NCBI RefSeq assembly: GCF_003432035.1
Contig: NZ_QOHO01000056.1
Span: 1-34,539 of the forward strand
Reading direction: 5' to 3'
Source: Lacrimispora amygdalina
Lineage (GTDB): Bacteria; Bacillota; Clostridia; Lachnospirales; Lachnospiraceae
Length of the DNA stretch: 34,539 nt
In this document: one piece after another, positions 1-7,090 of the stretch
How the letters are laid out: each line of letters opens with the position of its first letter
Numbering within the stretch: position 1 is the first letter of the stretch
Position numbers and translations under genes: made by a program
The notes under the pieces: model-generated
The model's database searches: none
What the model was told of the DNA's origin: nothing
Seen by the model: only the letters and a program-made list of their open reading frames with translations

Positions 1-19
1 CGTTTGGCAAATCCTTCAG

Positions 20-89
20 GCGCCTTCCGGGCGCAGGCAGGGAAAAGCCCCTTATAGGGGCAGAGCAAACCACCGGCTAAGCCGGTGGT
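20..89. repeat. Array of three consecutive hairpins at the window edge
   Basis: Three perfect short palindromes follow one another. GCGCC/GGCGC lies at 20-24/30-34. GCCCCT-TAT-AGGGGC lies at 47-61. ACCACCGGC-TAA-GCCGGTGGT lies at 69-89 and touches the stop codon of the next gene. None is followed by a T-run on either strand, so simple intrinsic terminators are unlikely. Subterminal palindromes of this kind occur at the ends of IS200/IS605 elements and in interspersed repeats of Clostridia. The rest of any such element would lie left of the window, so the assignment is inference only. Confidence 0.6.
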
Positions 90-313
90 CATGATTTCAG
101 CTCTTTTCTTTTCAGCACATAGGAAACCGCCATACAGGAGATTCCGGGGATTAAAAACAGAATGCCGGAAAGCAGGAAGCTGGCAAAAATCAGATCAGGA
201 ACAACCAGAAGCCTGCTTTTTAACAAATAGTATTCATAGATGATTAAAACAAGGAAAAGAAGCAGAAACAAAAGCCCTAATATAAACAGAAGGTTTTTTG
301 CAAATTTTTTCAT
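89..313 (-). CDS. Small two-helix membrane protein, hypothetical
   Basis: A 74-residue protein that I do not recognise. Two hydrophobic stretches (about residues 8-28 and 39-63) predict two membrane helices, with a lysine-rich N-terminus and a charged KRKELKS tail. A G-rich ribosome-binding site lies just upstream of the ATG at 313. The UPF0145 gene ends 35 bases upstream on the same strand, so the two are probably co-transcribed. The stop codon abuts the 69-89 palindrome. No function can be assigned. Confidence 0.7.
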   Translation of the reverse strand: MKKFAKNLLFILGLLFLLLFLVLIIYEYYLLKSRLLVVPDLIFASFLLSGILFLIPGISCMAVSYVLKRKELKS

Positions 314-348
314 GTCATTCCCCCCAATAAAGACTCCGGCAGTATCAG

Positions 349-660
349 CTACTTAAATACAGCAGCAGTTCCATAAGCCAGAACTTCCGCAGCACCCTGC
401 ATGACCGAAGAAGAAGCGTAGCGGATATTGACAATGGCTTCTGCGTTCATTGCCTCACCTTCCTGGATCATACGGCTGGTTGCAAGATTCCTTGCCTCAT
501 CCATCATTTCCGTATACGCTTTTAATTCCCCGCCAACTAAGGTTTTAAGTCCCTGAGAAATATCTTTTCCTAAATTTTTTGACTGTATGGTGCTTCCTTT
601 CACCATACCCAGAAGTGTCAGCTCTTTTCCTGGAATATAATCCGTGGTAACTAACAGCAT
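349..660 (-). CDS. YbjQ-like UPF0145 family protein
   Basis: A 103-residue protein with the full-length features of the UPF0145 (YbjQ) family: an N-terminal strand ending in VTTDYIPGKE, the glycine-rich GMVKGSTI turn, a central amphipathic helix (about residues 45-66), and the A-E-A-I-V-N-I-R-Y-A-S-S strand near residue 78. Members are small cytosolic proteins that form pentamers, sometimes annotated as heavy-metal-binding domains; their biochemical role is unsettled. An AAAGGAG ribosome-binding site precedes the ATG at 660. The small membrane-protein gene follows 35 bases downstream. The family call is firm and the function is unknown. Confidence 0.9.
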   Translation of the reverse strand: MLLVTTDYIPGKELTLLGMVKGSTIQSKNLGKDISQGLKTLVGGELKAYTEMMDEARNLATSRMIQEGEAMNAEAIVNIRYASSSVMQGAAEVLAYGTAAVFK

Positions 661-737
661 TGGGATTCACTCTCCTTTCTCTATAAAAATCAGTTTTAAC
701 ATAAACAATGAAAAATATGTATCTTATGATATGTTGC

Positions 738-768
738 TTGACTCTCACATTATGGTATACTCTATACT
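738..768 (+). promoter_or_regulatory. MerR-type promoter with 19-bp spacer
   Basis: TTGACT (738-743) and TATACT (763-768) are separated by 19 bp instead of the usual 17. Over-long spacers are the signature of promoters activated by MerR-family proteins, which distort the DNA to realign the two boxes. It lies 40 bp upstream of a MerR-type gene, so autoregulation is likely. I see no perfect dyad in the spacer. Confidence 0.55.
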
Positions 769-808
769 AAATACGAGCTCAAAATAACATATATGTGAGG
801 AAATAAGC

Positions 809-1627
809 ATGCTGAAAATAGGAGATTTTTCCAAACTGTCACGAATCAGTATCCGAATGCTCCGCCATTACGATGAGATCGGACTGCTGACGCCAAGGAG
901 CACCGACCATTTTACCGGATACCGCTATTACAGCGAAGACCAGCTCTTAAAAGCGGTCAGGATTAATTCTTTAAAAGATATGGGATTTAGTCTTGCCGCA
1001 ATTGGGGAAATGTTAAAAAAATATGATGATCCCGTGGAACTGGCAAAGTATTTAGAGATCCGGAGAGTGGAAGTCCAGGAAGAAATGAAGGAAAGCGGAC
1101 ACCGGCTTATGCTCCTTGATACAGCCATTCAAAGGCTGAGAAAGGATGAGTTGGCAATGAATTACAGTGTAGTACTAAAAACCATGCCCCAAAGATACGT
1201 GGCCAGTGTAAGAGCGGTTATACCAGCCTACAACCAGGAAGGAATATTATGGAAGCGGATGGGGGAAGAAACCCGGGATATGAATCTGCAGATGGCAGAA
1301 CCCGTCTATTCTCTTGCAGTATTTCATGACCATGGATTTATAGATAGGGACGTTGATGTGGAAATACAGATTTCCGTAAAGGGTTCCTATGACAATACGG
1401 AGCATGTAGTATTTAAAACAGTACCAGAGGTGGAAATTGCATCAGCGGTATACAAAGGGAGCTACGATCAGATCACAGATGTGAACGTTGCAGTTGCTAA
1501 CTGGGTCAAAGACAATGAATATGAATTTAACGGTCCCATGTTCTGCATTTATCACGTCAGTCCTGCTCAGACCCAGAATCCGGAGGAACTGGTAACAGAA
1601 GTGTGCTATCCGGTTAAAAAAATATAA
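809..1627 (+). CDS. MerR family transcriptional regulator with GyrI-like effector domain
   Basis: A 272-residue regulator of the BmrR/BltR type. Residues 1-70 form the MerR winged helix-turn-helix (MLKIGDFSKLSRIS, MLRHYDEIGLL, TGYRYYS). A dimerisation coiled coil spans about 75-120. Residues from about 125 to the end form a GyrI-like/AraC-effector-binding fold that in this family binds amphipathic drugs or other small ligands. A GTGAGG ribosome-binding site precedes the ATG. The upstream promoter with a 19-bp spacer supports MerR-style activation and autoregulation. No efflux pump adjoins it; the neighbouring small gene (1739-1999) is separated by a terminator. The ligand cannot be read from sequence. 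Confidence 0.9.
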   Translation: MLKIGDFSKLSRISIRMLRHYDEIGLLTPRSTDHFTGYRYYSEDQLLKAVRINSLKDMGFSLAAIGEMLKKYDDPVELAKYLEIRRVEVQEEMKESGHRLMLLDTAIQRLRKDELAMNYSVVLKTMPQRYVASVRAVIPAYNQEGILWKRMGEETRDMNLQMAEPVYSLAVFHDHGFIDRDVDVEIQISVKGSYDNTEHVVFKTVPEVEIASAVYKGSYDQITDVNVAVANWVKDNEYEFNGPMFCIYHVSPAQTQNPEELVTEVCYPVKKI

Positions 1628-1636
1628 TAAATACAA

Positions 1637-1672
1637 AAAACGGCTGCCTGCTTGTAACAGACAGCCGTTTTT
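1637..1672 (+). terminator. Intrinsic terminator after the MerR gene
   Basis: Stem AAAACGGCTGCCTG (1637-1650) pairs with CAGACAGCCGTTTT (1658-1671) with a single mismatch and a 7-base loop. It is followed by a T-rich stretch and lies 10 bases after the stop codon. Confidence 0.85.
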
Positions 1673-1738
1673 GTTATAATAAACAGGCATAAAATAAAAA
1701 CACGGTTCCAGGCAGGTTGGAATAGAAAGGTCGGGATT

Positions 1739-1999
1739 ATGCTGTTTAAAAAGAAATTAACAGAGATTTACAGTACACAGGATCTTGAAAAGCTATATCG
1801 TGTAAAAAATGTGTTGAGAGAAAATAATATTTATTATATGACTGAAACAACCAATAACAGTTTACGTTTATCAATGAATAACTTAAATGGAAGGAATCCA
1901 ATCTTAGGCAGGACGGGCAACGTCAGAGATTTTTACAGACTTTTTGTATACAAGAAAGATCAGGAAAAGGCAGCATATATCCTTTCCCAGTTAAACTGA
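1739..1999 (+). CDS. Small DUF2007-like protein, hypothetical
   Basis: An 86-residue soluble protein. The layout is a basic start (MLFKKKLTEIY), an amphipathic helix DLEKLYRVKNVLRENNI, central strands, and a C-terminal LFVYKKDQEKAAYILSQL helix. This resembles the DUF2007 / 'putative signal transducing protein' group, in which a short ferredoxin-like fold ends in a helix after a VYKKD-like strand. The ribosome-binding site is AAAGG about 11 bases upstream. A hairpin follows the stop codon, so the gene is probably transcribed alone. The family match is by pattern only. Confidence 0.65.
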   Translation: MLFKKKLTEIYSTQDLEKLYRVKNVLRENNIYYMTETTNNSLRLSMNNLNGRNPILGRTGNVRDFYRLFVYKKDQEKAAYILSQLN

Positions 2000-2006
2000 G
2001 CAGTAA

Positions 2007-2042
2007 AACAGCCAGTGGCATAGTATCAGGCCGCTGGCTGTT
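2007..2042. terminator. Probable bidirectional terminator
   Basis: A 13-bp stem (2007-2019 with 2030-2042, one G-T pair) with a 10-base loop sits between two convergent genes. T-richness is modest on both sides, so termination may be weak or served from either strand. Confidence 0.6.
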
Positions 2043-2053
2043 ATAATATAAGT

Positions 2054-3151
2054 TTACATAAAAAATCCTTCAAATAGAAGTAAAGCGATGAGAAACAGGA
2101 GGTTAAAGGCTGTAAAGATTCCCAGAAACAAAATTGTTTTTTTGGGATAAACTGCAGCATACAGTTTATAGGAGATAACACTTGCCATAGAGGCAATCAG
2201 CGTTCCCATGCCTCCTACATTTACTCCGGTAAGAAGTTGGGAAGCATTTTCCGTGAATCCGGACAGCATGACGGCTGCCGGAACATTACTGATAAACTGG
2301 CTTAATAAAGCAGCCGTTATCATGGTATCTTTTCTGATCAATCCCGAAACAGCCTGATAAACCCAGTCAATTCTGGCCAGATTCCCTACAAATATGAATA
2401 TGGCCGCAAATGTAAGGAGAAGGCAGTAATCCACCTGACAGAGCGTGCGTCTGTCTAAAATTGCAGTCGCAGCCAGAATAATCAGAGCTGCGGCCTGATA
2501 AGGAACCAGCCGAAGCACAGCGGCAACAGCCAGAAAGAACATGGCGCCATAGGCGACGACAGGTCTTTTTCGTATTACCGGAGTGGTGGAATTTACCTGG
2601 CTGATGGGATAACGGGGGATAAAAAAACACACCAGTGCAAGCAGAATCCCTCCGAATAAGACAAAGGGAAAAGTCACTCTTAGAAAAGACGGAAGACCAA
2701 ACCCATACCGGGTAAACAGATAAAGGTTCTGCGGATTTCCGATGGGAGTGAGGCTGGAACCGATGTTTGCGGCAATGGTCTGCAAAACCACAACAAGGGC
2801 AGTATGGCGTTCCTGACCGCACAGGGAGAGAACAGACAAGGTGATAGGGATCAGGGCGATTAAAGCAACGTCATTTGTCATAAACATGGATGCAAAAAAG
2901 CAGGTGAAAACAAGCAGAAAAATGAAAGGTTTTAAATCATTCATTCCAGATGACAGTTTCACTGAGATTGCGTTTAAAAGTCCTTCCCGTTCAATTCCCT
3001 TAAGTGAAGTCATGAGACAGAACAGGCAGAGCAGAGTCTTAAAATCAATATACAGCAGATAGGCTGAATCCAGGGGAACAAAAAAGACGGAAATCAAAGC
3101 GAGAATTGAAGCTGCTGTCAGGACGGGTTCTTTTTGAATAAATTGTTTCAT
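2054..3151 (-). CDS. SLC13/ArsB-type anion permease-like membrane protein
   Basis: A 365-residue polytopic membrane protein with about ten hydrophobic segments. Two motifs typical of the ion-transporter superfamily (CitMHS/ArsB/SLC13) are visible: TNDVALIALIPI at 92-103 and NIGSSLTPIGNPQN at 129-142. The second is the substrate and cation-binding hairpin, and a C-terminal NVPAAVMLSG re-entrant loop forms its counterpart. At 365 residues it is shorter than most ArsB/SLC13 proteins (about 420-460), mainly at the N-terminus. The ribosome-binding site is CTGGAGA before the ATG at 3151. Substrate is unknown; arsenite, dicarboxylate or sulfate are all known in the superfamily. No ars or metabolic gene adjoins it. 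Confidence 0.85.
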   Translation of the reverse strand: MKQFIQKEPVLTAASILALISVFFVPLDSAYLLYIDFKTLLCLFCLMTSLKGIEREGLLNAISVKLSSGMNDLKPFIFLLVFTCFFASMFMTNDVALIALIPITLSVLSLCGQERHTALVVVLQTIAANIGSSLTPIGNPQNLYLFTRYGFGLPSFLRVTFPFVLFGGILLALVCFFIPRYPISQVNSTTPVIRKRPVVAYGAMFFLAVAAVLRLVPYQAAALIILAATAILDRRTLCQVDYCLLLTFAAIFIFVGNLARIDWVYQAVSGLIRKDTMITAALLSQFISNVPAAVMLSGFTENASQLLTGVNVGGMGTLIASMASVISYKLYAAVYPKKTILFLGIFTAFNLLFLIALLLFEGFFM

Positions 3152-3292
3152 AATGTTTCTCCAGTAGTAGCAAGGGTAGTAAAAATACTTCCGTGCTATT
3201 ATATATCATAAATCCGTCTGCTTCAATCATTGTTTTCTGCAAACGTTCACATACTGAAACTGGAAAAAACTGTTTATCGTAGATTAATTAGA

Positions 3293-3334
3293 AAGACCGC
3301 ATTATTCCTTTCAGATGAGGAGTAATACGGTCTT
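3293..3334 (-). terminator. Terminator hairpin after the CooS-family gene
   Basis: A 16-bp stem with G-T pairs (3293-3308 with 3319-3334) and a 10-base loop begins 13 bases after the stop codon of the minus-strand gene. Both flanks are A/T-rich, so it may also act on the plus strand. Confidence 0.75.
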
Positions 3335-3346
3335 ATTATATTATTA

Positions 3347-5257
3347 TTACAAACCCATGGCTTTTCTTTTTTTCATGATATGGTTTTCAATTTTTTCCGC
3401 CACTTCCACAGGATCATCTCCCAGGGCCACTTTACCGCCGGTTAAGCTTTCCACATCCTCTGTGAGCAGTTTTACAAGGTTTGGTGCACCAGTGATAAAC
3501 GGGGTAGGAGAAAGATGGGTGAAGGCGCCGTAAGCAACGGCAAATATTCCGTCTATGGTAGCCTTCTGCTCCATCCATTCCGGTGCTGTGACAGCAATGG
3601 GAAGATCGGAGATATCCACATCAAGATAGTCAGCAAGAGCCGTTACCAGCATGGAGATTCTTCCCGTATCCGTGCAGGTTCCAAAGCTTAATACCGGTGG
3701 GATCTTCAGTGCGCTGCATACTGCCTTTAAACCGCTTCCGGCTTCGTTAACTGCATCCAGATTACACATGCCGGCTACTTCCAGACCATGATTTCCGCAG
3801 CCGCCTGCAACAACCATAATATCTCTCTTAATCAGCTGTTTCGCCAGGTTTACGGTGTTCCAGTCCTGGGGACCGTTTCTTAAGGTGGAGCAGTTTGCCA
3901 GCGCGACAATTCCTTTGATCTGTCCTTTCGCAATGACATCCACAAGATTTTGTAAGTCATTTCCGATTGCATTCAGTACGGCTTCCGTTGAGAAACCGGC
4001 AATTGCTTTCTGGACATGCCGGGGTACCATGGGTTTAATTTTGCCATGTCTCTTTTTGAAGTTCTCAATTGCGATATGAATGCATTTGTCCGCCATTTCT
4101 TCCGCTTTTTGAGGATAGTAAGGCATTTTATGCTCAGTTCCGGGAACACCGATGATGGTGCTGACACTGACAAGGGCGACCTGGTACTTTTCTGCATATT
4201 GATCGATTGCAGGCGGAGAACAGTTTTCCTCCATAACGAATGCGTCGACGGTTCCTGTGGCTAAGAAGGGTTCAATGGCCAGCCAGTTACCCATCAGTCC
4301 AACAAAAACATCATCCATTTCAAATCTCTGGAGCAGCTCCTGTCCGGTTTCAATAGAGCCTACGATGTGAATACCTTTTGCACCGCACTGCTTTGCCAGA
4401 TCCTGAAATTCCTGTGATTTGGCCTTCATAAGGGCAGCAGCACCGATCCAGGGCTGATGACCGTTAAATGCAATGTTTACATAATCCGGGTCCATGATGC
4501 CCAGATCCACATCTACTTCATGGGGCTTAGGTGTACCGAATAAAATGTCCTGGGTCATTTCAAGACCGATCTGGGCTGTATAGATGGTGGATAAACCCAG
4601 CCGCAGTGCCTTTTTTGCAAGAGAAACATAGTCTCCATCCACATTGGTAAGGCAGCTTGCAATGCAGTTTTGCACTTCATGTTCAATTCCGGAAGGGTAA
4701 ATATTTAAATCATGCCATATTTTTTTCCTCTTTTTCGGAGCAAATGCTTCCACCATAATGCTGTGCTGGTCCGGATTCACTTTCATTTCCCGGTCTAACA
4801 GCTCCGCAAGGCAGGTTGCCATCTGATTGATGGACTGGCTGGTGTCAATTCCGGTCTTTTCACACATCCATTTCAGTTTTTCCGTATCAGTGATCTGAAA
4901 TGTTGTATTTCCTTTTCCTGTTTCTTTCAGCGTCCGAAATGCTTCATAGGCATGATGGGCATAAGTAGCAGCTCCCATGATATTTCTCATAAGGAGATTT
5001 CTCATTGCCATGGCGTCCGGACCGATTCCGCAGGCACCCTTTTCAGGACCTTTCTGTTCATTAATCCGGCAGGGACCGTTGGTGCACAGCTGACAGCTAA
5101 GACCCTGGAGACAAAATTTGCACCGTATCTTTTCCTGCTCATCAAATCTTGAGAATACGCTGGATAAACCGTCATCTCTGATTCTTACCAGCATTTCTTC
5201 TACAGAATCGTGATAACTGACACGATCCTTTGGTTTTTCTAAAACTGCTTCTGACAT
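3347..5257 (-). CDS. CooS-family (Ni-CODH-like) protein with altered C-cluster ligand
   Basis: 636 residues, the full length of anaerobic CO dehydrogenase catalytic subunits. An ATG at 5281 exists, but TTGGAGGT lies correctly before the ATG at 5257, which I chose. Cys55, Cys58, Cys63 and Cys76 fit the B-cluster, and Cys46-X2-Cys49 fits a D-cluster. Against the well-studied Carboxydothermus CODH-II, C-cluster ligands align as His267 (NGHQPW), Cys346 (EENC), Cys456 (ANCS), Cys487 (GGCGNHG) and Cys528 (GTCTDTG). The motif GICCTG reads GSIETG here, so the ligand equivalent to Cys295 is Glu303. Lys565 matches the catalytic lysine. Known CooS-V-type deviants lacking a canonical cysteine hold an Fe/S/O hybrid cluster and do not turn over CO, so CO oxidation is doubtful here. 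No cooF, cooC or Wood-Ljungdahl gene adjoins it. Confidence 0.88.
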   Translation of the reverse strand: MSEAVLEKPKDRVSYHDSVEEMLVRIRDDGLSSVFSRFDEQEKIRCKFCLQGLSCQLCTNGPCRINEQKGPEKGACGIGPDAMAMRNLLMRNIMGAATYAHHAYEAFRTLKETGKGNTTFQITDTEKLKWMCEKTGIDTSQSINQMATCLAELLDREMKVNPDQHSIMVEAFAPKKRKKIWHDLNIYPSGIEHEVQNCIASCLTNVDGDYVSLAKKALRLGLSTIYTAQIGLEMTQDILFGTPKPHEVDVDLGIMDPDYVNIAFNGHQPWIGAAALMKAKSQEFQDLAKQCGAKGIHIVGSIETGQELLQRFEMDDVFVGLMGNWLAIEPFLATGTVDAFVMEENCSPPAIDQYAEKYQVALVSVSTIIGVPGTEHKMPYYPQKAEEMADKCIHIAIENFKKRHGKIKPMVPRHVQKAIAGFSTEAVLNAIGNDLQNLVDVIAKGQIKGIVALANCSTLRNGPQDWNTVNLAKQLIKRDIMVVAGGCGNHGLEVAGMCNLDAVNEAGSGLKAVCSALKIPPVLSFGTCTDTGRISMLVTALADYLDVDISDLPIAVTAPEWMEQKATIDGIFAVAYGAFTHLSPTPFITGAPNLVKLLTEDVESLTGGKVALGDDPVEVAEKIENHIMKKRKAMGL

Positions 5258-5325
5258 AATGACCTCCAATCTTATTATCAAAGGTAGTATGTCAGCTTTG
5301 GAATTTTACTATACTTGAAAAGATG

Positions 5326-5862
5326 TTATTTTATAAGCCATTCTTTCTTTAAAACAGCATACTGATATGTGTTTTCATAAAGCGGTGTTCCGTCGGGATT
5401 GTTTACAAATGAAATAAATTCAACAAATAAACCTTCTCTTCTCATTCCCAGACGCTCACAAAGTTTCTGGGAAGGGAGATTATCATCTTCTACGTAGGCA
5501 TAGATTCTTCGGGCATCGTTTTCAAAGAGATTGTTTATGAATGCTTCGGCTGCTTCCGTCGCATATCCTTTTTTAACATATTTTAAATTGAAATTCCATC
5601 CGACGCTGTATGTGTCCGGATGTTCTTTCATTGAGAATATTTCTCCAATGATGAAATCCGTATCACGCAGGCATACGGCATAGCAGCTGCCATGATCATC
5701 TTCGTTTTGTTTTTCTTTTACTTTTTTAACGGCCTCGTTATAAGAATTTACTTTTTCACTGTAAAAGCAATGTACGGGTGGTTCGGCAAGGTATTCATAT
5801 AAACCTGCTGCATCCTTTTCTTCAAAGTTTCGGATGATAAGTCTGCTGGTTTGTATATGCAT
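5326..5862 (-). CDS. GNAT family N-acetyltransferase (RimJ/RimL-like)
   Basis: 178 residues matching the Acetyltransf_3 branch of GNAT enzymes. The start is IQTSRLIIRNFEEKDA; a central strand ends in YSVGWNFNLKYVKKGYATEAAEAFINNLF, where the acetyl-CoA-binding turn V-K-K-G-Y-A-T replaces the canonical R/Q-x-x-G-x-A. The C-terminal NLPSQKLCERLGMRREG segment is diagnostic of the family. It transfers acetyl from acetyl-CoA to an amine on a protein N-terminus or small molecule; the substrate is unknown. A TGGAGGA ribosome-binding site precedes the ATG at 5862. It lies 64 bases upstream of the CooS-family gene with no terminator between, so co-transcription is possible. Confidence 0.9.
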   Translation of the reverse strand: MHIQTSRLIIRNFEEKDAAGLYEYLAEPPVHCFYSEKVNSYNEAVKKVKEKQNEDDHGSCYAVCLRDTDFIIGEIFSMKEHPDTYSVGWNFNLKYVKKGYATEAAEAFINNLFENDARRIYAYVEDDNLPSQKLCERLGMRREGLFVEFISFVNNPDGTPLYENTYQYAVLKKEWLIK

Positions 5863-5901
5863 TTTTTGTCCTCCATTATTAAATATTCAGCCAGAAAGAT
5901 C

Positions 5902-5936
5902 AAAAATGGGACAAGACCTTATTAGATCTTATCCCA
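5902..5936 (-). terminator. Intrinsic terminator for the XRE/membrane-protein pair
   Basis: On the minus strand a stem (5936-5925 with 5918-5907, G-T pairs included) is followed immediately by TTTTT (5906-5902). It lies about 95 bases beyond the stop codon of the minus-strand membrane-protein gene and upstream of the acetyltransferase gene. Confidence 0.75.
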
Positions 5937-6029
5937 CTTAAATAATCATGATGATTACAAGTCCTCTGACAAGTGAACTTATACGGAAAGCCTATCATAG
6001 AAATGTTAAAAAGTCATGTGTTTTTTATT

Positions 6030-6458
6030 TTACATCTCTTTATCATATTTCATGCGAAAGTAAATTCCATATCCATGTACAAACAGGTAAACAAAAACCA
6101 AAAGTAAAACAGCCGTCATATCTATTCTCATTAAAGCAAATGAAACCATCAGCGCTCCAAAAACAAAGGTCATCATGTCAAATGCTTTGGCTTTGGCACG
6201 GTTGGAAATTGCTATATTGCGCTCATCATTTTTTTCTATCTCAAGCTTCTTTTGGATATCAGGAGCGTTTTTCGTTAGTTTACGTGAGATTATATTCCCC
6301 ATTCCATGTCCAAAAATTCCACAGCCAAAGCCAATAAATATATATGGCAAAGCCAGCAGCATTCCCTGGGGATCAGGTAATGCTTTCACCAGGTACAAAC
6401 CTGCTGCCAGCAAAATTATTCCCAATGAAGTAACCATGTAATCTGTTTTTGCTTTCAT
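6030..6458 (-). CDS. Four-helix membrane protein paired with an XRE regulator
   Basis: 142 residues with two hydrophobic hairpins (about 10-27, 35-55 and 95-113, 116-134) separated by a charged cytosolic segment containing EIEKNDERNIAISNRAKAKA. The layout, including the K-N-D-E-R-N motif, matches small DUF2178/DUF6442-type membrane proteins that are regularly encoded directly after a short XRE repressor. The start overlaps the regulator stop (TGATG), with GAGGAGG upstream. A GTG one codon earlier at 6461 is an equally possible start. Function of these pairs is not established; they are often proposed to sense the membrane or to be stress modules. Confidence 0.8.
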   Translation of the reverse strand: MKAKTDYMVTSLGIILLAAGLYLVKALPDPQGMLLALPYIFIGFGCGIFGHGMGNIISRKLTKNAPDIQKKLEIEKNDERNIAISNRAKAKAFDMMTFVFGALMVSFALMRIDMTAVLLLVFVYLFVHGYGIYFRMKYDKEM

Positions 6459-6661
6459 CACTTCAGTTCCTCCTCATAAATAAATATCTCTTCAATAGTC
6501 ATGTTAAAATAGCGTGCGAGCTTAAACGCCAACATAATGGAAGGATTATATCGTCCATTTTCAAGTGATCCGATTGTCTGCCTTGAAACTTCAAGAGCAA
6601 TTGCTAAGTCTTCCTGTTTGATGCCACGCTGTTTTCGTATTTCCTCTAATCGGTTTTTCAA
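6458..6661 (-). CDS. Short XRE-family transcriptional regulator (HTH_3)
   Basis: 67 residues starting at a TTG: the protein then begins KNRLEEIRKQRG, the usual start of this family, and AAAGGA lies seven bases upstream. The ATG at 6670 is rejected because its ribosome-binding site would abut it. Residues 4-58 are a lambda-repressor-like HTH (IKQEDLAIALEVSRQTIGSLENGRYNPS). The acidic tail IEEIFIYEEELK is typical. It is translationally coupled to the following membrane-protein gene. Its promoter carries a perfect GGAAAG/CTTTCC dyad, so autorepression is likely. Confidence 0.88.
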   Translation of the reverse strand: MKNRLEEIRKQRGIKQEDLAIALEVSRQTIGSLENGRYNPSIMLAFKLARYFNMTIEEIFIYEEELK

Positions 6662-6678
6662 AAACTTCATCCTTTCAT

Positions 6679-6747
6679 ATGGAAAGTACGCTTTCCATTG
6701 ACTTATATTATCACTTATGAAAAATAATGTCAAGTGTGCTTTCCATA
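6679..6747 (-). promoter_or_regulatory. Promoter and operator of the XRE gene
   Basis: On the minus strand TTGACA (6734-6729) and TAATAT (6710-6705) form a near-consensus promoter with an 18-bp spacer. Downstream, at the transcription start region, is the perfect dyad ATGGAAAG-TACG-CTTTCCAT (6679-6698). An imperfect second copy of its right half, TGCTTTCCAT (6738-6747), sits just upstream of the -35 box. Two operator sites flanking the promoter suggest cooperative autorepression. Confidence 0.75.
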
Positions 6748-6950
6748 GAAGGGGTTTTTGTTCGCTATTATATTAATGTGCAAACAGTAAATATCAGCAG
6801 AGTGATGATTCCCGTTATTGATTATTACTCTACTAGCCTCTTAGGTCTTGTTTCGAATGCAAAAATAATGTATATTAAAGCCACAAGTCATTGTCCGTCC
6901 TATTTGTGCCTTGAAGTTGACAATACTAATGAGCAATGGTAATATAAATG
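6735..6950. other. Intergenic stretch without a convincing gene
   Basis: This stretch separates the divergent XRE and folT transcription units. A 71-codon open frame on the plus strand (6727-6942) has no ribosome-binding site and overlaps the XRE promoter, so I do not call it. The folT promoter should lie here, but no confident -35/-10 pair stands out. Confidence 0.6.
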
Positions 6951-7020
6951 TGCTGTATAACTGACGGAAGTGGATTCAACCACAGGGAGTACAGCGTTTT
7001 GGAAAGCCGACCGTCTGGGC
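6951..7020 (+). promoter_or_regulatory. ZTP (pfl-motif) riboswitch aptamer
   Basis: All parts of the ZTP/ZMP aptamer are present. P1 is GCTGTA (6952-6957) with TACAGC (6990-6995). The conserved ACTGACGGA strand follows. P2 is GTGG/CCAC (6970-6973/6980-6983). The conserved 3' core is GCCGACCGTCTGGGC (7006-7020). The pseudoknot pairs GACGG (6963-6967) with CCGTC (7011-7015). ZTP riboswitches sense the purine intermediate Z-nucleotide, which accumulates when 10-formyl-THF is short, and usually turn expression on. It lies upstream of a folate transporter gene, the expected target. Confidence 0.93.
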
Positions 7021-7048
7021 ATGATGCTTGGATTGGTGGGTCTTTTTT
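7003..7048 (+). terminator. Terminator forming the ZTP expression platform
   Basis: AAAGCCGACC (7003-7012) can pair with GGTGGGTCTTT (7035-7045), with one bulge and one mismatch, followed by six T residues (7043-7048). The left arm overlaps P3 and the pseudoknot strand of the ZTP aptamer. Ligand binding should therefore prevent the terminator from forming, making this a transcriptional ON switch. Confidence 0.75.
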
Positions 7049-7052
7049 ATTT

Positions 7053-7078
7053 TCTGAATGTACTTAATACCATTCAGA
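7053..7078 (+). repeat. Perfect 8-bp hairpin between the two aptamers
   Basis: TCTGAATG (7053-7060) pairs with CATTCAGA (7071-7078) around a 10-base loop. It lies between the ZTP terminator and the THF aptamer, lacks a T-run, and may insulate the two folding domains. Confidence 0.6.
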
Positions 7079-7090
7079 GAACATTTGAAT

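Noticed and set aside
680-708. Minus-strand TTGTTT/TATAGA promoter for the UPF0145 gene
   Set aside because: The implied start site would fall on the ribosome-binding site, leaving no leader.
3347-5862. Wood-Ljungdahl or CO-oxidation operon around the CooS-family gene
   Set aside because: No cooF, cooC, acs or hydrogenase gene is nearby and a C-cluster ligand is changed.
6727-6942. 71-codon plus-strand open frame upstream of the folT leader
   Set aside because: It lies on the XRE promoter, lacks a ribosome-binding site and has no family-like features.
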